A stretch of 64,000 nt of DNA from Anaerostipes sp. (GTDB lineage Bacteria; Bacillota; Clostridia; Lachnospirales; Lachnospiraceae), in the NCBI GenBank assembly GCA_028704435.1, contig JAQWFL010000014.1:1-64000 (forward strand), given 5' to 3'. A model generated the notes under the pieces. The model was not told the origin of the DNA, did not search any database, and worked only from the letters and a program-made list of their open reading frames with translations. Of the stretch, positions 48,982 to 57,865 are shown in pieces (the first letter of the stretch is position 1; the number at the start of each line of letters is the position of its first letter). A program made the position numbers and the translations under genes.

Positions 48982-50471
48982 TGATAATAGGACGAAAGAC
49001 AAGAAAAAAAAGAAAAACAAGAAAGACATCCATACAGACGAAATTGGCAGTGATTACAACCATTATTATGGCTGCTGTTATTGTGGTGTCTGTTTTGGCT
49101 AATTTTTCTATGTTAAAGCCTTTTTATGTTTATCGAGAAAAAAAGAGTATTGTATCAACCTATGAAAAGATTAATAGTCTTTACAAAAAGAAAACTGCCT
49201 CTGATACTGCAATTGATTTGATTACAAGAGTGCATAATTACCGCATGATTATTGCAAATGCCAGTGGGGAACTACAGTATAGTTCCGAAGGAAAACAGGG
49301 AGTGATGTACAATAGTATGATTAATTCTCTGGACAGTATTGGAAAGATAAACAAGCAAATCAAAGAAAATGGATATGCAGTTGTAACGGGAACGGACAAA
49401 TCTCAATCTGGAACAAGCATTAACCTGATTGGGTATCTGGACAATGGATATATGATTGTAATTACAACACCTATGGAGAGTATTCAGACAAGTGCTTTGC
49501 TGTCAGGACAGTTTACTGCAGTTGTTGGTTTTATTTTAGTTATAATGGGTGCCATTGTTATGTTTTTATATTCAAAACGATTTACAAGACCAATTGAAGA
49601 AATGTCCCATGCAGCTAGAAGAATGAGTGAATTAGATTTTGATGTAAAGGTAAAATCTTATGGGGATGATGAGATTGGACGTCTTGGCGAGAGTATCAAT
49701 GATTTATCCACACATCTAGAGGAAACAATTTCTGAATTAAAAACGGCCAATGTGCAGTTACAGAATGATATTGAGAAAAAGGTTCAAATTGATGAGATGA
49801 GAACGGAATTTTTGTCTCACGTATCTCATGAATTAAAGACACCAATTGCGTTGATTCAAGGATATGCAGAAGGACTGAAAGATAATATTTCAGATGATCC
49901 AGAAAGTCAGGAATTTTACTGTGATGTCATTGGGGATGAAGCAAAGAAAATGAACAAGATGGTTCAAAAGCTGTTGACCTTAAATCAAATTGAGTTTGGA
50001 AACAATCAAGTTAATATGGAGCATTTTGATATTCATGAATTAATTGAAAATATGATTTCAGCAAACAAGATATTTTTTGAAAAAACCCATGTTACAGTTG
50101 AGTTTAAGGAAAAACCAACTTACGTGTGGGCAGATGAATTTATGATTGAGGAAGTCTTTGGAAATTATTTTAGCAATGCTAGGAATCATGTAACAGAAGG
50201 CGGCATTATACGGGTTCGCTTTGAGAAACATGATACAGACTTACGAGTTTATGTATTCAACTCTGGACAGCATATTCCAGAGGAAGATATTGATAAATTA
50301 TGGGTGAAGTTTTATAAAGTTGATAAGGCAAGAACAAGAGAATATGGAGGAAGTGGAATTGGACTTTCTATTGTTGCAGCCACTATGAATGCTCATGGGA
50401 AAGAGTATGGGGTAGCCAATGTAGAAGGTGGGGTTGAATTCTATTTTGATCTAGATTGTACGAAGGAGTAG
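48981..50471 (+). CDS. HAMP-domain sensor histidine kinase
   Basis: Two TM; HAMP; LSHVSHELKTPIALIQGYAEGLKDN; GSGIGLSIVAATM; GTG start overlapping the RR stop. Confidence 0.95.
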   Translation: MIIGRKTRKKRKTRKTSIQTKLAVITTIIMAAVIVVSVLANFSMLKPFYVYREKKSIVSTYEKINSLYKKKTASDTAIDLITRVHNYRMIIANASGELQYSSEGKQGVMYNSMINSLDSIGKINKQIKENGYAVVTGTDKSQSGTSINLIGYLDNGYMIVITTPMESIQTSALLSGQFTAVVGFILVIMGAIVMFLYSKRFTRPIEEMSHAARRMSELDFDVKVKSYGDDEIGRLGESINDLSTHLEETISELKTANVQLQNDIEKKVQIDEMRTEFLSHVSHELKTPIALIQGYAEGLKDNISDDPESQEFYCDVIGDEAKKMNKMVQKLLTLNQIEFGNNQVNMEHFDIHELIENMISANKIFFEKTHVTVEFKEKPTYVWADEFMIEEVFGNYFSNARNHVTEGGIIRVRFEKHDTDLRVYVFNSGQHIPEEDIDKLWVKFYKVDKARTREYGGSGIGLSIVAATMNAHGKEYGVANVEGGVEFYFDLDCTKE

Positions 50472-50478
50472 GAGAACA

Positions 50479-51246
50479 ATGTTAAAGGATTACAAAGAGC
50501 AGATACAAGATGCAGACTTGGTTTTAGTAGGGATAGGACATGAATTAAGAGCAGAACGTTTCATTGATTTTAAGGAAGCGATTCAGGACAAGGGGTATCA
50601 AAAGCTTATAGACAGGGAAGATGAAGATGCCAAGTGGATGAGAAGTGTATATGAACGTGCTTATTTACTTGAATTAGGACAAGTTTCTTATTTTAAACAG
50701 TTAGAAGAAGTGTTAGATGGAAAGGATTATTTTGTGATTACAAGCAATGATGATGGACTGTTATATCATACATCATTGGATAAGAATAGAGTGGTTGCAC
50801 CATGTGGAACAGGGGATTATTTTCAATGTGAAACACCATGTGATCAACAGCTGTATCCAGCAAAATTAGGCTTAGATGATTTGATTGCTTATTATGAAGA
50901 GACAGGAAAAATTGATCATTTAGAATGCCCGAAATGTGGAAAACCTCTTATTTTTAATGTACGAACCCAGGGAAATGTATCCTCTTATGTGGAGAATGCA
51001 TATATCTCAACTTGGGCTGAATATACAAAATGGTTACAAAACACTTTAAATAAAAAGATTTTTATATTAGAATTAGGAGAAGGATTCTATTTACCAGATT
51101 TATTTCGTTGGCCATTTGAAAAAATCGCTTTTTACAATAAAAAAGCCACAATGGTTCGCGTACATGAAACCATGTATCAATTTGGAGAAGAATTAAAGGA
51201 TAAAGGAATTTCAGAGAAGATAGACAGCAGAGAATTTATCAAATAG
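50479..51246 (+). CDS. Sir2-like (SIR2-family NAD-binding) protein with Zn-ribbon-like Cys
   Basis: IQDADLVLVGIGHELRAE; DYFVITSNDDGLLYHT; CGTGDYFQC...CPKCGKPL. Confidence 0.65.
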   Translation: MLKDYKEQIQDADLVLVGIGHELRAERFIDFKEAIQDKGYQKLIDREDEDAKWMRSVYERAYLLELGQVSYFKQLEEVLDGKDYFVITSNDDGLLYHTSLDKNRVVAPCGTGDYFQCETPCDQQLYPAKLGLDDLIAYYEETGKIDHLECPKCGKPLIFNVRTQGNVSSYVENAYISTWAEYTKWLQNTLNKKIFILELGEGFYLPDLFRWPFEKIAFYNKKATMVRVHETMYQFGEELKDKGISEKIDSREFIK

Positions 51247-51267
51247 AGAAAGAAAAAGAGGAAAGAT

Positions 51268-51873
51268 ATGGTTGCAATTATTGATTATGATGCAGGGAAC
51301 ATTAAAAGTGTAGAAAAAGCACTAGAGTATCTTGGAGAGAAGGCTGTAATTACAAGAGATCACGAGACTATTTTATCATGTGATCATGTGATTTTACCAG
51401 GGGTTGGAGCCTTTGGTGATGCCATGGAAAAGCTGCATCAGTATGATTTGGTGAAGACAATCCAAGAAGTGGTAGAACGAAAGATTCCATTTTTAGGAAT
51501 TTGTCTTGGACTTCAATTAATGTTTGAACGCAGTGACGAGGCTCCAGGAGTGGAAGGTCTTGGTTTATTAGAGGGGGAGATTGTTAAGATTCCAAAGAAA
51601 GATGGATTAAAGATTCCTCATATGGGATGGAATGATTTAAAGGTGAAGGAAGGGGCAAGACTCTTTCAGGGCTTAGAAGAACATCCATACGTTTACTTTG
51701 TACATTCTTATTATTTGAAGGCAAAGGATGAATCGATTGTTGCGGCAACCACAGAATATTCTACAAACATTCATGCATCGGTGGAAAAGAAAAATGTATT
51801 TGCATGTCAGTTTCATCCAGAAAAGAGCAGCAGCGTAGGATTACAGATTTTAAAGAATTTTATTTCTTGTTAG
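51268..51873 (+). CDS. hisH: Imidazole glycerol phosphate synthase, glutaminase subunit
   Basis: IDYDAGNIKSVEKALEYLG; FLGICLGLQLMFE; FACQFHPEKSSSVGL. Confidence 0.95.
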   Translation: MVAIIDYDAGNIKSVEKALEYLGEKAVITRDHETILSCDHVILPGVGAFGDAMEKLHQYDLVKTIQEVVERKIPFLGICLGLQLMFERSDEAPGVEGLGLLEGEIVKIPKKDGLKIPHMGWNDLKVKEGARLFQGLEEHPYVYFVHSYYLKAKDESIVAATTEYSTNIHASVEKKNVFACQFHPEKSSSVGLQILKNFISC

Positions 51874-51882
51874 GGGGAACAT

Positions 51883-52644
51883 ATGCATACAAAAAGAATT
51901 ATTCCATGTTTAGATGTACATAATGGACGAGTAGTAAAAGGTGTTAATTTTGTCAATTTAATTGATGCAGGAGATCCAGTTGCCATTGGAGCAGCTTACG
52001 ATAAAGCAGGGGCAGATGAACTTGTGTTTTTAGATATTACAGCATCTTCAGATGCAAGAAATATTATGATTGATATGGTACGCAAAGTTGCAGAAACAGT
52101 ATTTATTCCCTTTACCGTTGGTGGAGGTATTCGTACTGTTGATGATTTTCGAGCTATTTTAAGAGAAGGTGCAGATAAGATTTCCATTAATTCATCTGCA
52201 ATTAATACACCTAATTTAATTAGCGATGCAGCAGATAAGTTTGGAAGCCAGTGTGTTGTAGTTGCCATTGATGCTAAAAGAAGAGCAGATGGTTCTGGAT
52301 GGAATGTTTACAAGAACGGTGGTCGAATTGATGTTGGATTAGACGCAGTAGAATGGGCGATGAAGGCAAACCAATTAGGTGCAGGAGAGATTCTCCTTAC
52401 AAGCATGGACTGTGATGGTACCAAGGCAGGCTATGACAATGAATTGACAAGAATGATTGCTGAGAATGTAGATATTCCTGTCATTGCATCTGGTGGAGCA
52501 GGAACAAAAGAACATTTTTATGATACCTTGACGCAAGGGAAAGCAGATGCAGCACTTGCCGCATCATTGTTCCACTTTAAAGAATTAGAAATTAACGATT
52601 TAAAAGAGTATTTGGCTGGAAGAGGCATTAGTGTAAGAAAATAA
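51883..52644 (+). CDS. hisF: Imidazole glycerol phosphate synthase, cyclase subunit
   Basis: [58 protein letters not shown]. Confidence 0.95.
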   Translation: MHTKRIIPCLDVHNGRVVKGVNFVNLIDAGDPVAIGAAYDKAGADELVFLDITASSDARNIMIDMVRKVAETVFIPFTVGGGIRTVDDFRAILREGADKISINSSAINTPNLISDAADKFGSQCVVVAIDAKRRADGSGWNVYKNGGRIDVGLDAVEWAMKANQLGAGEILLTSMDCDGTKAGYDNELTRMIAENVDIPVIASGGAGTKEHFYDTLTQGKADAALAASLFHFKELEINDLKEYLAGRGISVRK

Positions 52645-52661
52645 ACTCAATAAGGAGAATT

Positions 52662-52931
52662 ATGCTAGAAACCAAGTTTATATATTACTTTATTATTATC
52701 AATATTTTAGCTTTCATCACATTTGGCATGGATAAGCAAAAGGCAATAAAACACCAATATAGAGTGCCAGAGAGAAATTTATTTATTTTGGCAATTATAG
52801 GCGGTGGTGTGGGAGCAATTTTGGGAATGTATTTCTTCCATCATAAAACGAAAAAATGGTATTTTTGTTTTGGAATCCCTGTAATTATCATAATTCAAGT
52901 GGCTGCATTTCTCAGAGTGTTTATTAAGTAA
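52662..52931 (+). CDS. DUF1294-family small membrane protein
   Basis: FGMDKQKAIKHQYRVPERNLFILAIIGGGVGAILGMYFFHHKTKKWYF. Confidence 0.85.
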   Translation: MLETKFIYYFIIINILAFITFGMDKQKAIKHQYRVPERNLFILAIIGGGVGAILGMYFFHHKTKKWYFCFGIPVIIIIQVAAFLRVFIK

Positions 52932-52959
52932 ATTTATTGAAACAAATTAGATATAGGAA

Positions 52960-53017
52960 GACTATAGAATCAAAGTTAAGTTAGGGCAGCTTTGATTCTA
53001 TAGTCTTTTTGTTTTTT
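52960..53017 (+). terminator. Strong intrinsic terminator
   Basis: Perfect 16-bp stem GACTATAGAATCAAAG...CTTTGATTCTATAGTC followed by T-rich tract. Confidence 0.9.
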
Positions 53018-53174
53018 TATTTGGTTGTAGCCTAAAGCTATAGCCTCTTCTTGTTTTTTTCAATATCAAAGATGAGAATAATTCTTGTATTCCTAGTGCG
53101 CTTTCGATATAATAAACAACAATAACATATAAAACATATATAATTAGTATGAAATTAAAAGAGAGGTAAATATT

Positions 53175-55259
53175 ATGTCACATTTAGGAGAAAAACCACA
53201 TCAGCATAGAGCGTTGATTGGATTTGATGAACATGGAGTTCCAACTGTTATTGTTCCGGCAGATAAGGAATCACATACACATACAGATGAAAATGGGAAT
53301 ATTTATGAACATTTTCATGAGGCAGAATTCACAGCGGACTATATGAATGCAGTTTCTCAGTATCGAAAGACATTTCCATCAAAACAAGAAGTGTTAGAAA
53401 AAACACCAGATCCAGCCGTTAGAGAATTGATGTTACATATGGAGCAATTAGGGGTGGATACAGCCTTTGATCGTTTTGATCAGCAACAGCCACAGTGTAG
53501 TTTTGGATTGGGTGGTATCTGTTGTAAAATTTGTAACATGGGTCCTTGTAGAATTACTCCAAAGAGTCCAAGAGGTGTCTGTGGAGCGGATGCGGATTTG
53601 ATTGTTGCAAGGAATCTTCTTCGTTCGGCAGCGGCAGGAGTTGCACAACATGGAATGCATGCAAGGGAAGTGATTCTATCACTTAAGTGGGCGGCACAAG
53701 GGAAATTAGATTTGCCGATTATTGGAGAATATAAGGTAAAAGCTATGGCAGAGGCTTTTGGAATTCCAGTAAAACATCGAACCATTCGGCGAATTACCAT
53801 TGATTTAGCAGATGCATTGCTTGAAGATTTGTCAAGAACTGAGCCAGAACAATACAAAACAATTCAGGCATGTGCAACAAAGGAGAGACAAGAAACCTGG
53901 AAGAAGCTAGATATTCTACCAATCAGTGCGTACCATGAAGTTTTTGAAGCATATCATAAAACAGGATGTGGAACAGATGGAGATTGGAAGAGTATTATGC
54001 AGCAGTTCTTACGATGCGGATTAACATTTACATTTACAGGAGTTGTTGCGGCGAACATTGCAACAGACTGTTTGTTTGGAGTTGGGGATCGTGTCACGTC
54101 TAAGGTTAATGTGGGAGCACTAGAAAAAGGATATGTAAATATTGCTGTTCATGGACATTTACCTACGTTGGTAAGTGAGATTGTAAAGACTGGATTAAGT
54201 AAGAAATATCAAGATTTAGCAAAAGAAAAAGGTGCCAAAGGAATTAAATTTTATGGTATTTGTTGTTCTGGATTATCTGCCATGTATCGATATGCAGGAG
54301 TGATTCCATTATCTAATGCAGTGACAGCAGAACTTGTCATGGGAACAGGAGCACTTGATTTGTGGGTGGCTGATGTACAAGATGTATTTCCATCTATTAT
54401 GAATGTGGCTAATTGTTTTAAGACGGCAGTTGTTACAACGAGTGACTCGGCAAGACTTCCAGGTGCAGAGCATATTGCATATGACCATCATCATAGTAAT
54501 ATTGGAGAAACAAAGCAAATTGCACAGAGAATTGTAGAACGTGCCATTGAAAATCATGAAAAGAGGAAGGGTACGCCTGTTTATATTCCACCATATGAAG
54601 TAGAAGCAGAAGTTGGATTTTCCGTAGAATATGTACATAAGAGGTTTGGAAGTATGAAACCTATGGCAGATGCCTTGAAAAGTGGAAAGATTCTTGGAAT
54701 TGTTAATCTAGTTGGTTGTAACAATCCAAAAGTAGTGTACGAGCGAACCATTGTTGAAGTTGCGGATGTATTACTAAAAAATAATATCTTGATTTTGACC
54801 AATGGATGTGCTGCATTTCCTTTGATGAAACTAGGATATTGTACAGTACAGGCACAGGAAAAAGCAGGAGATGGACTTCGGGAATTTTTAGAATCAGATT
54901 TACCACCTGTATGGCATGTGGGGGAATGTATTGATAATACAAGATCTTCTGGGATTTTTGCAGGAATAGCAGGGGAATTGAATCAAGACTTAAAAGATTT
55001 ACCATATGGATTGTCTTCTCCAGAATGGGGAAATGAAAAGGGAATTGATGCAGCATTGGGATTTAGGCTTCTTGGGATTAATTCATATCACTGTGTAGAA
55101 GCACAGATTCATGGCTCTGCCAATGTAATTCATTTCTTAAAGGAAGGAACAAGAAATGCACTTGGATCAGTGATGCATGTAGATACGAATCCAACGGCAT
55201 TAGGAGAGAAGATTGTAGCAGATTTTAAAGAAAAGAGAAAAGCCTTAGGCTGGGATTAG
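53175..55259 (+). CDS. Divergent anaerobic carbon-monoxide dehydrogenase (CooS)-like protein with His-rich N-terminal extension
   Basis: D/B-cluster CSFGLGGICCKICNMGPCRITPKSPRGVC; HGHLPTL, GICCSG, GCNNPKV, TNGCAA, GECIDNTR; VADVQDVFPS where canonical CooS has ...QCI.P. Confidence 0.9.
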   Translation: MSHLGEKPHQHRALIGFDEHGVPTVIVPADKESHTHTDENGNIYEHFHEAEFTADYMNAVSQYRKTFPSKQEVLEKTPDPAVRELMLHMEQLGVDTAFDRFDQQQPQCSFGLGGICCKICNMGPCRITPKSPRGVCGADADLIVARNLLRSAAAGVAQHGMHAREVILSLKWAAQGKLDLPIIGEYKVKAMAEAFGIPVKHRTIRRITIDLADALLEDLSRTEPEQYKTIQACATKERQETWKKLDILPISAYHEVFEAYHKTGCGTDGDWKSIMQQFLRCGLTFTFTGVVAANIATDCLFGVGDRVTSKVNVGALEKGYVNIAVHGHLPTLVSEIVKTGLSKKYQDLAKEKGAKGIKFYGICCSGLSAMYRYAGVIPLSNAVTAELVMGTGALDLWVADVQDVFPSIMNVANCFKTAVVTTSDSARLPGAEHIAYDHHHSNIGETKQIAQRIVERAIENHEKRKGTPVYIPPYEVEAEVGFSVEYVHKRFGSMKPMADALKSGKILGIVNLVGCNNPKVVYERTIVEVADVLLKNNILILTNGCAAFPLMKLGYCTVQAQEKAGDGLREFLESDLPPVWHVGECIDNTRSSGIFAGIAGELNQDLKDLPYGLSSPEWGNEKGIDAALGFRLLGINSYHCVEAQIHGSANVIHFLKEGTRNALGSVMHVDTNPTALGEKIVADFKEKRKALGWD

Positions 55260-55273
55260 GAAAAGGAGATATT

Positions 55274-56230
55274 ATGAAAAGACAAAGAAAAGTAACATTA
55301 TTGGCAGTATTTCTTATATTAGCATTGGCACTGTCTGCTTGTGGAAAGACGACTGCAAGCCAAAGTAAAACAACAGAAAATAAAACAAATAAACAGGTGG
55401 TTACAATTGGATATTTGCCAATTACTCATGCCTTATCAATATTTGAAGAAAAGAAATTATTAGAAAACGAGAATAGTAACATCACAATAAAACTACAAAA
55501 ATTCAGTTCCTGGTCAGATCTTACCGATGCATTAAACGCAGGAAGAATTGATGGAGCTTCTGTATTAATGGAGCTTGCTATGAGTGCAGTAAGTCAAGGG
55601 GTTGACTTAAAGGCGGTTGCATTAGGTCACAAGGATGGAAATGTTATCATTGCAGGGAAGGATATTCAATCAGTAAAGGATTTGAAAGGAAAGACATTTG
55701 CAATTCCTCATACACAATCATCTCATAATATTTTGTTGAATGATATGTTAGCAAAAGGTGGTCTTACCACAAAAGATGTGAAAGTAGTACAAATGGCACC
55801 GTCAGAAATGCCTTCATCTCTTGCAAACGGTTCCATCGCAGGATATTGCGTAGCAGAACCATTTGGAGCACAAGCGGTAAATCAAAAAATAGGACACGTA
55901 CTATACGATTGTGAAGATTTATGGACCAATTCATTATGTTGTGGGCTTGTATTTACAGGTAAATTTATTAAATCCAACAAAGCTACGGTAAAGACATTGA
56001 CAACCAAATACGAAGAGGCAGGAAAGAAGTTAGATGATAAAGAAGCAACAAGCATTGCAACACAGTATTTGGGACAGTCAGAGAGTGTTTTAAAATTATC
56101 ATTAAAATGGATTAAATTTAATGATTTGAAAATTACAAAAAAGGATTATAATGCTTTAGTTTCCAAATTGAAAAAATATAAAATTAATGAGAATCCACCA
56201 GCTTATGACAAGTTCGTATATCAACCTTAG
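55274..56230 (+). CDS. ABC transporter substrate-binding lipoprotein (NitT/TauT/SsuA-like)
   Basis: Lipobox LALSACGK; VTIGYLPITHALSIFEEKKLLE...LNAGRIDGASVLMELAMSAVSQGVDLKAVALGH. Confidence 0.9.
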   Translation: MKRQRKVTLLAVFLILALALSACGKTTASQSKTTENKTNKQVVTIGYLPITHALSIFEEKKLLENENSNITIKLQKFSSWSDLTDALNAGRIDGASVLMELAMSAVSQGVDLKAVALGHKDGNVIIAGKDIQSVKDLKGKTFAIPHTQSSHNILLNDMLAKGGLTTKDVKVVQMAPSEMPSSLANGSIAGYCVAEPFGAQAVNQKIGHVLYDCEDLWTNSLCCGLVFTGKFIKSNKATVKTLTTKYEEAGKKLDDKEATSIATQYLGQSESVLKLSLKWIKFNDLKITKKDYNALVSKLKKYKINENPPAYDKFVYQP

Positions 56231-56245
56231 AAATGGAGAGGCATC

Positions 56246-57031
56246 ATGTTAAAGAAAATAAAATACATCATAGGTTCATTTACAGGATTATTGGTACTCT
56301 GGCAGTCAGCGGTAACATTTGGCTCTTTTAATTCAGCGTTATTTCCAAGTCCATTTATGGTGCTGAATGCTTTTAAGCAGCTTGCGACAACTGGTCTTGC
56401 TGGGAGTTCTTTTGGAACCACACTTTTGACCCATACAACCCATAGTCTTGGAAGATTTTTGACTGGATATTTATTGTCTGTGGTGTTTGGAGTATTCTTT
56501 GGAATGATTCTTGGATGGTTCCCAAAAGTATTTCAATATTTAAATCCAGTTATTCAATTAATTCGTCCCATTGCACCCGTTGCATGGCTTCCATTTATTG
56601 TGCTATGGGTGGGAATTGGAGATGTTCCAGCGATTGCAATTATATTTATAGCAGGATTTTTTCCAATCTTATTATCAACGGTAAAAGCAATTAATACCAT
56701 GAGTCCAGTCTATTTAAAAGTGGCAGGAAACTTTGGATTGAGCCAACTAGAAACTATATATAAAATTGTATTTCCGGCTGTATTTCCTCAAATCGCACAT
56801 AGCCTTCATTTGGCCTTAAGTACATGTTGGATATTTCTTGTTTCAGGAGAGATGGTTGGTTCTCAATCAGGACTTGGATTTCTCATTATGGATGCAAAAA
56901 ACAGTATGCGAGCAGATGCACTTCTTGCAACCATGATTACCATTGGTATTGTGGGTCTTATATTAGACATTTTAATTGGAGTATTAGAACGTGTGGTAGA
57001 AAAAATATGGGGATTTGGAACGGAGGAATAA
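56246..57031 (+). CDS. ABC transporter permease (NitT/TauT family)
   Basis: PIAPVAWLPFIVLWVGIGDVPAIAIIFIAGFFPILLSTVKAI permease signature. Confidence 0.9.
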   Translation: MLKKIKYIIGSFTGLLVLWQSAVTFGSFNSALFPSPFMVLNAFKQLATTGLAGSSFGTTLLTHTTHSLGRFLTGYLLSVVFGVFFGMILGWFPKVFQYLNPVIQLIRPIAPVAWLPFIVLWVGIGDVPAIAIIFIAGFFPILLSTVKAINTMSPVYLKVAGNFGLSQLETIYKIVFPAVFPQIAHSLHLALSTCWIFLVSGEMVGSQSGLGFLIMDAKNSMRADALLATMITIGIVGLILDILIGVLERVVEKIWGFGTEE

Positions 57032-57032
57032 A

Positions 57033-57803
57033 ATGTATATTAACGTAGATGATGTATCAATGAAATACGGAAAAAAAGAAACTTCGTTTCTGGCACTTGA
57101 AAATGTATCTTTATCCATCGAAAAAGGGGAGTTTATCTGTCTTCTTGGTCCATCTGGATGTGGAAAGACGACTTTATTAAATGCCATTGCTGGATTTGAA
57201 AAAGTGACAAAAGGTTCCATTCAAATAAACGGAAAAGAAGTGACAAAACCAAATATGAAGTATGTAACTATTTTTCAAAATTACGGACTTTTACCATGGC
57301 GAACCATAGAAAAGAATGTTGAGTTAGGTTTAGAAACATTGAAGCTTTCCAAGGAACAAAAGAAAGAAATAGCGGATCAATATATTGATATGGTTGGTCT
57401 TAGCAAATTTAAAGAAAGCTTTCCACATGAACTTTCAGGAGGTATGAAGCAAAGAGTTGCGATTGCAAGAGCATTAGCGGTGAACCCTGAGGTTATATTT
57501 ATGGATGAGCCTTTTGGAGCATTGGATGCCATCACAAAGATGAGTCTCCAAGATGATGTGAGAAGACTTTCTAGAGACGGAAAGAAAACAGTTATCTTTG
57601 TCACTCATGATATAGAAGAAGCGGTGTATTTAGCAGATCGAATTGTAGTTATGTCGCCAAATCCAGGAACAATAAAAAGTATTGTGAATATCCGAATGGG
57701 ACAACAAAGAGATCGAACAAGTGATGATTTTTTAGTGGCAAGAGATAAGATATTTGAAATTTTTCATATGAAAAGTGAAAAGACCATTGAGTATTACATA
57801 TAA
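57033..57803 (+). CDS. ABC transporter ATP-binding protein (NitT/TauT family)
   Basis: GPSGCGKTTLL Walker A; LSGGMKQRVAIARAL; VIFMDEPFGALD. Confidence 0.95.
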   Translation: MYINVDDVSMKYGKKETSFLALENVSLSIEKGEFICLLGPSGCGKTTLLNAIAGFEKVTKGSIQINGKEVTKPNMKYVTIFQNYGLLPWRTIEKNVELGLETLKLSKEQKKEIADQYIDMVGLSKFKESFPHELSGGMKQRVAIARALAVNPEVIFMDEPFGALDAITKMSLQDDVRRLSRDGKKTVIFVTHDIEEAVYLADRIVVMSPNPGTIKSIVNIRMGQQRDRTSDDFLVARDKIFEIFHMKSEKTIEYYI

Positions 57804-57815
57804 GATAATTAAGAA

Positions 57816-57858
57816 TAAAACTCCAGAAAATCTGTGAATGATTTTTCTGGAGTTTTTT
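57816..57858. terminator. Bidirectional terminator between convergent ABC and activase genes
   Basis: AAAACTCCAGAAAATC...GATTTTTCTGGAGTTTTTT. Confidence 0.75.
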
Positions 57859-57865
57859 ATTTCTC

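Noticed and set aside
53017-53174. Possible riboswitch in the leader of the CODH-like operon
   Set aside because: The only strong structure (52960-53017) is a perfect hairpin plus T-tract, i.e. the terminator of the upstream gene; no recognisable riboswitch consensus in the rest
53480-53857. Long minus-strand ORF antisense to the CODH-like gene
   Set aside because: Shadow ORF opposite a clearly conserved coding sequence; no RBS or recognisable domain. The same applies to antisense ORFs at 38211-38588, 58329-58610, 12863-13180, 34102-34413 and many others in the track
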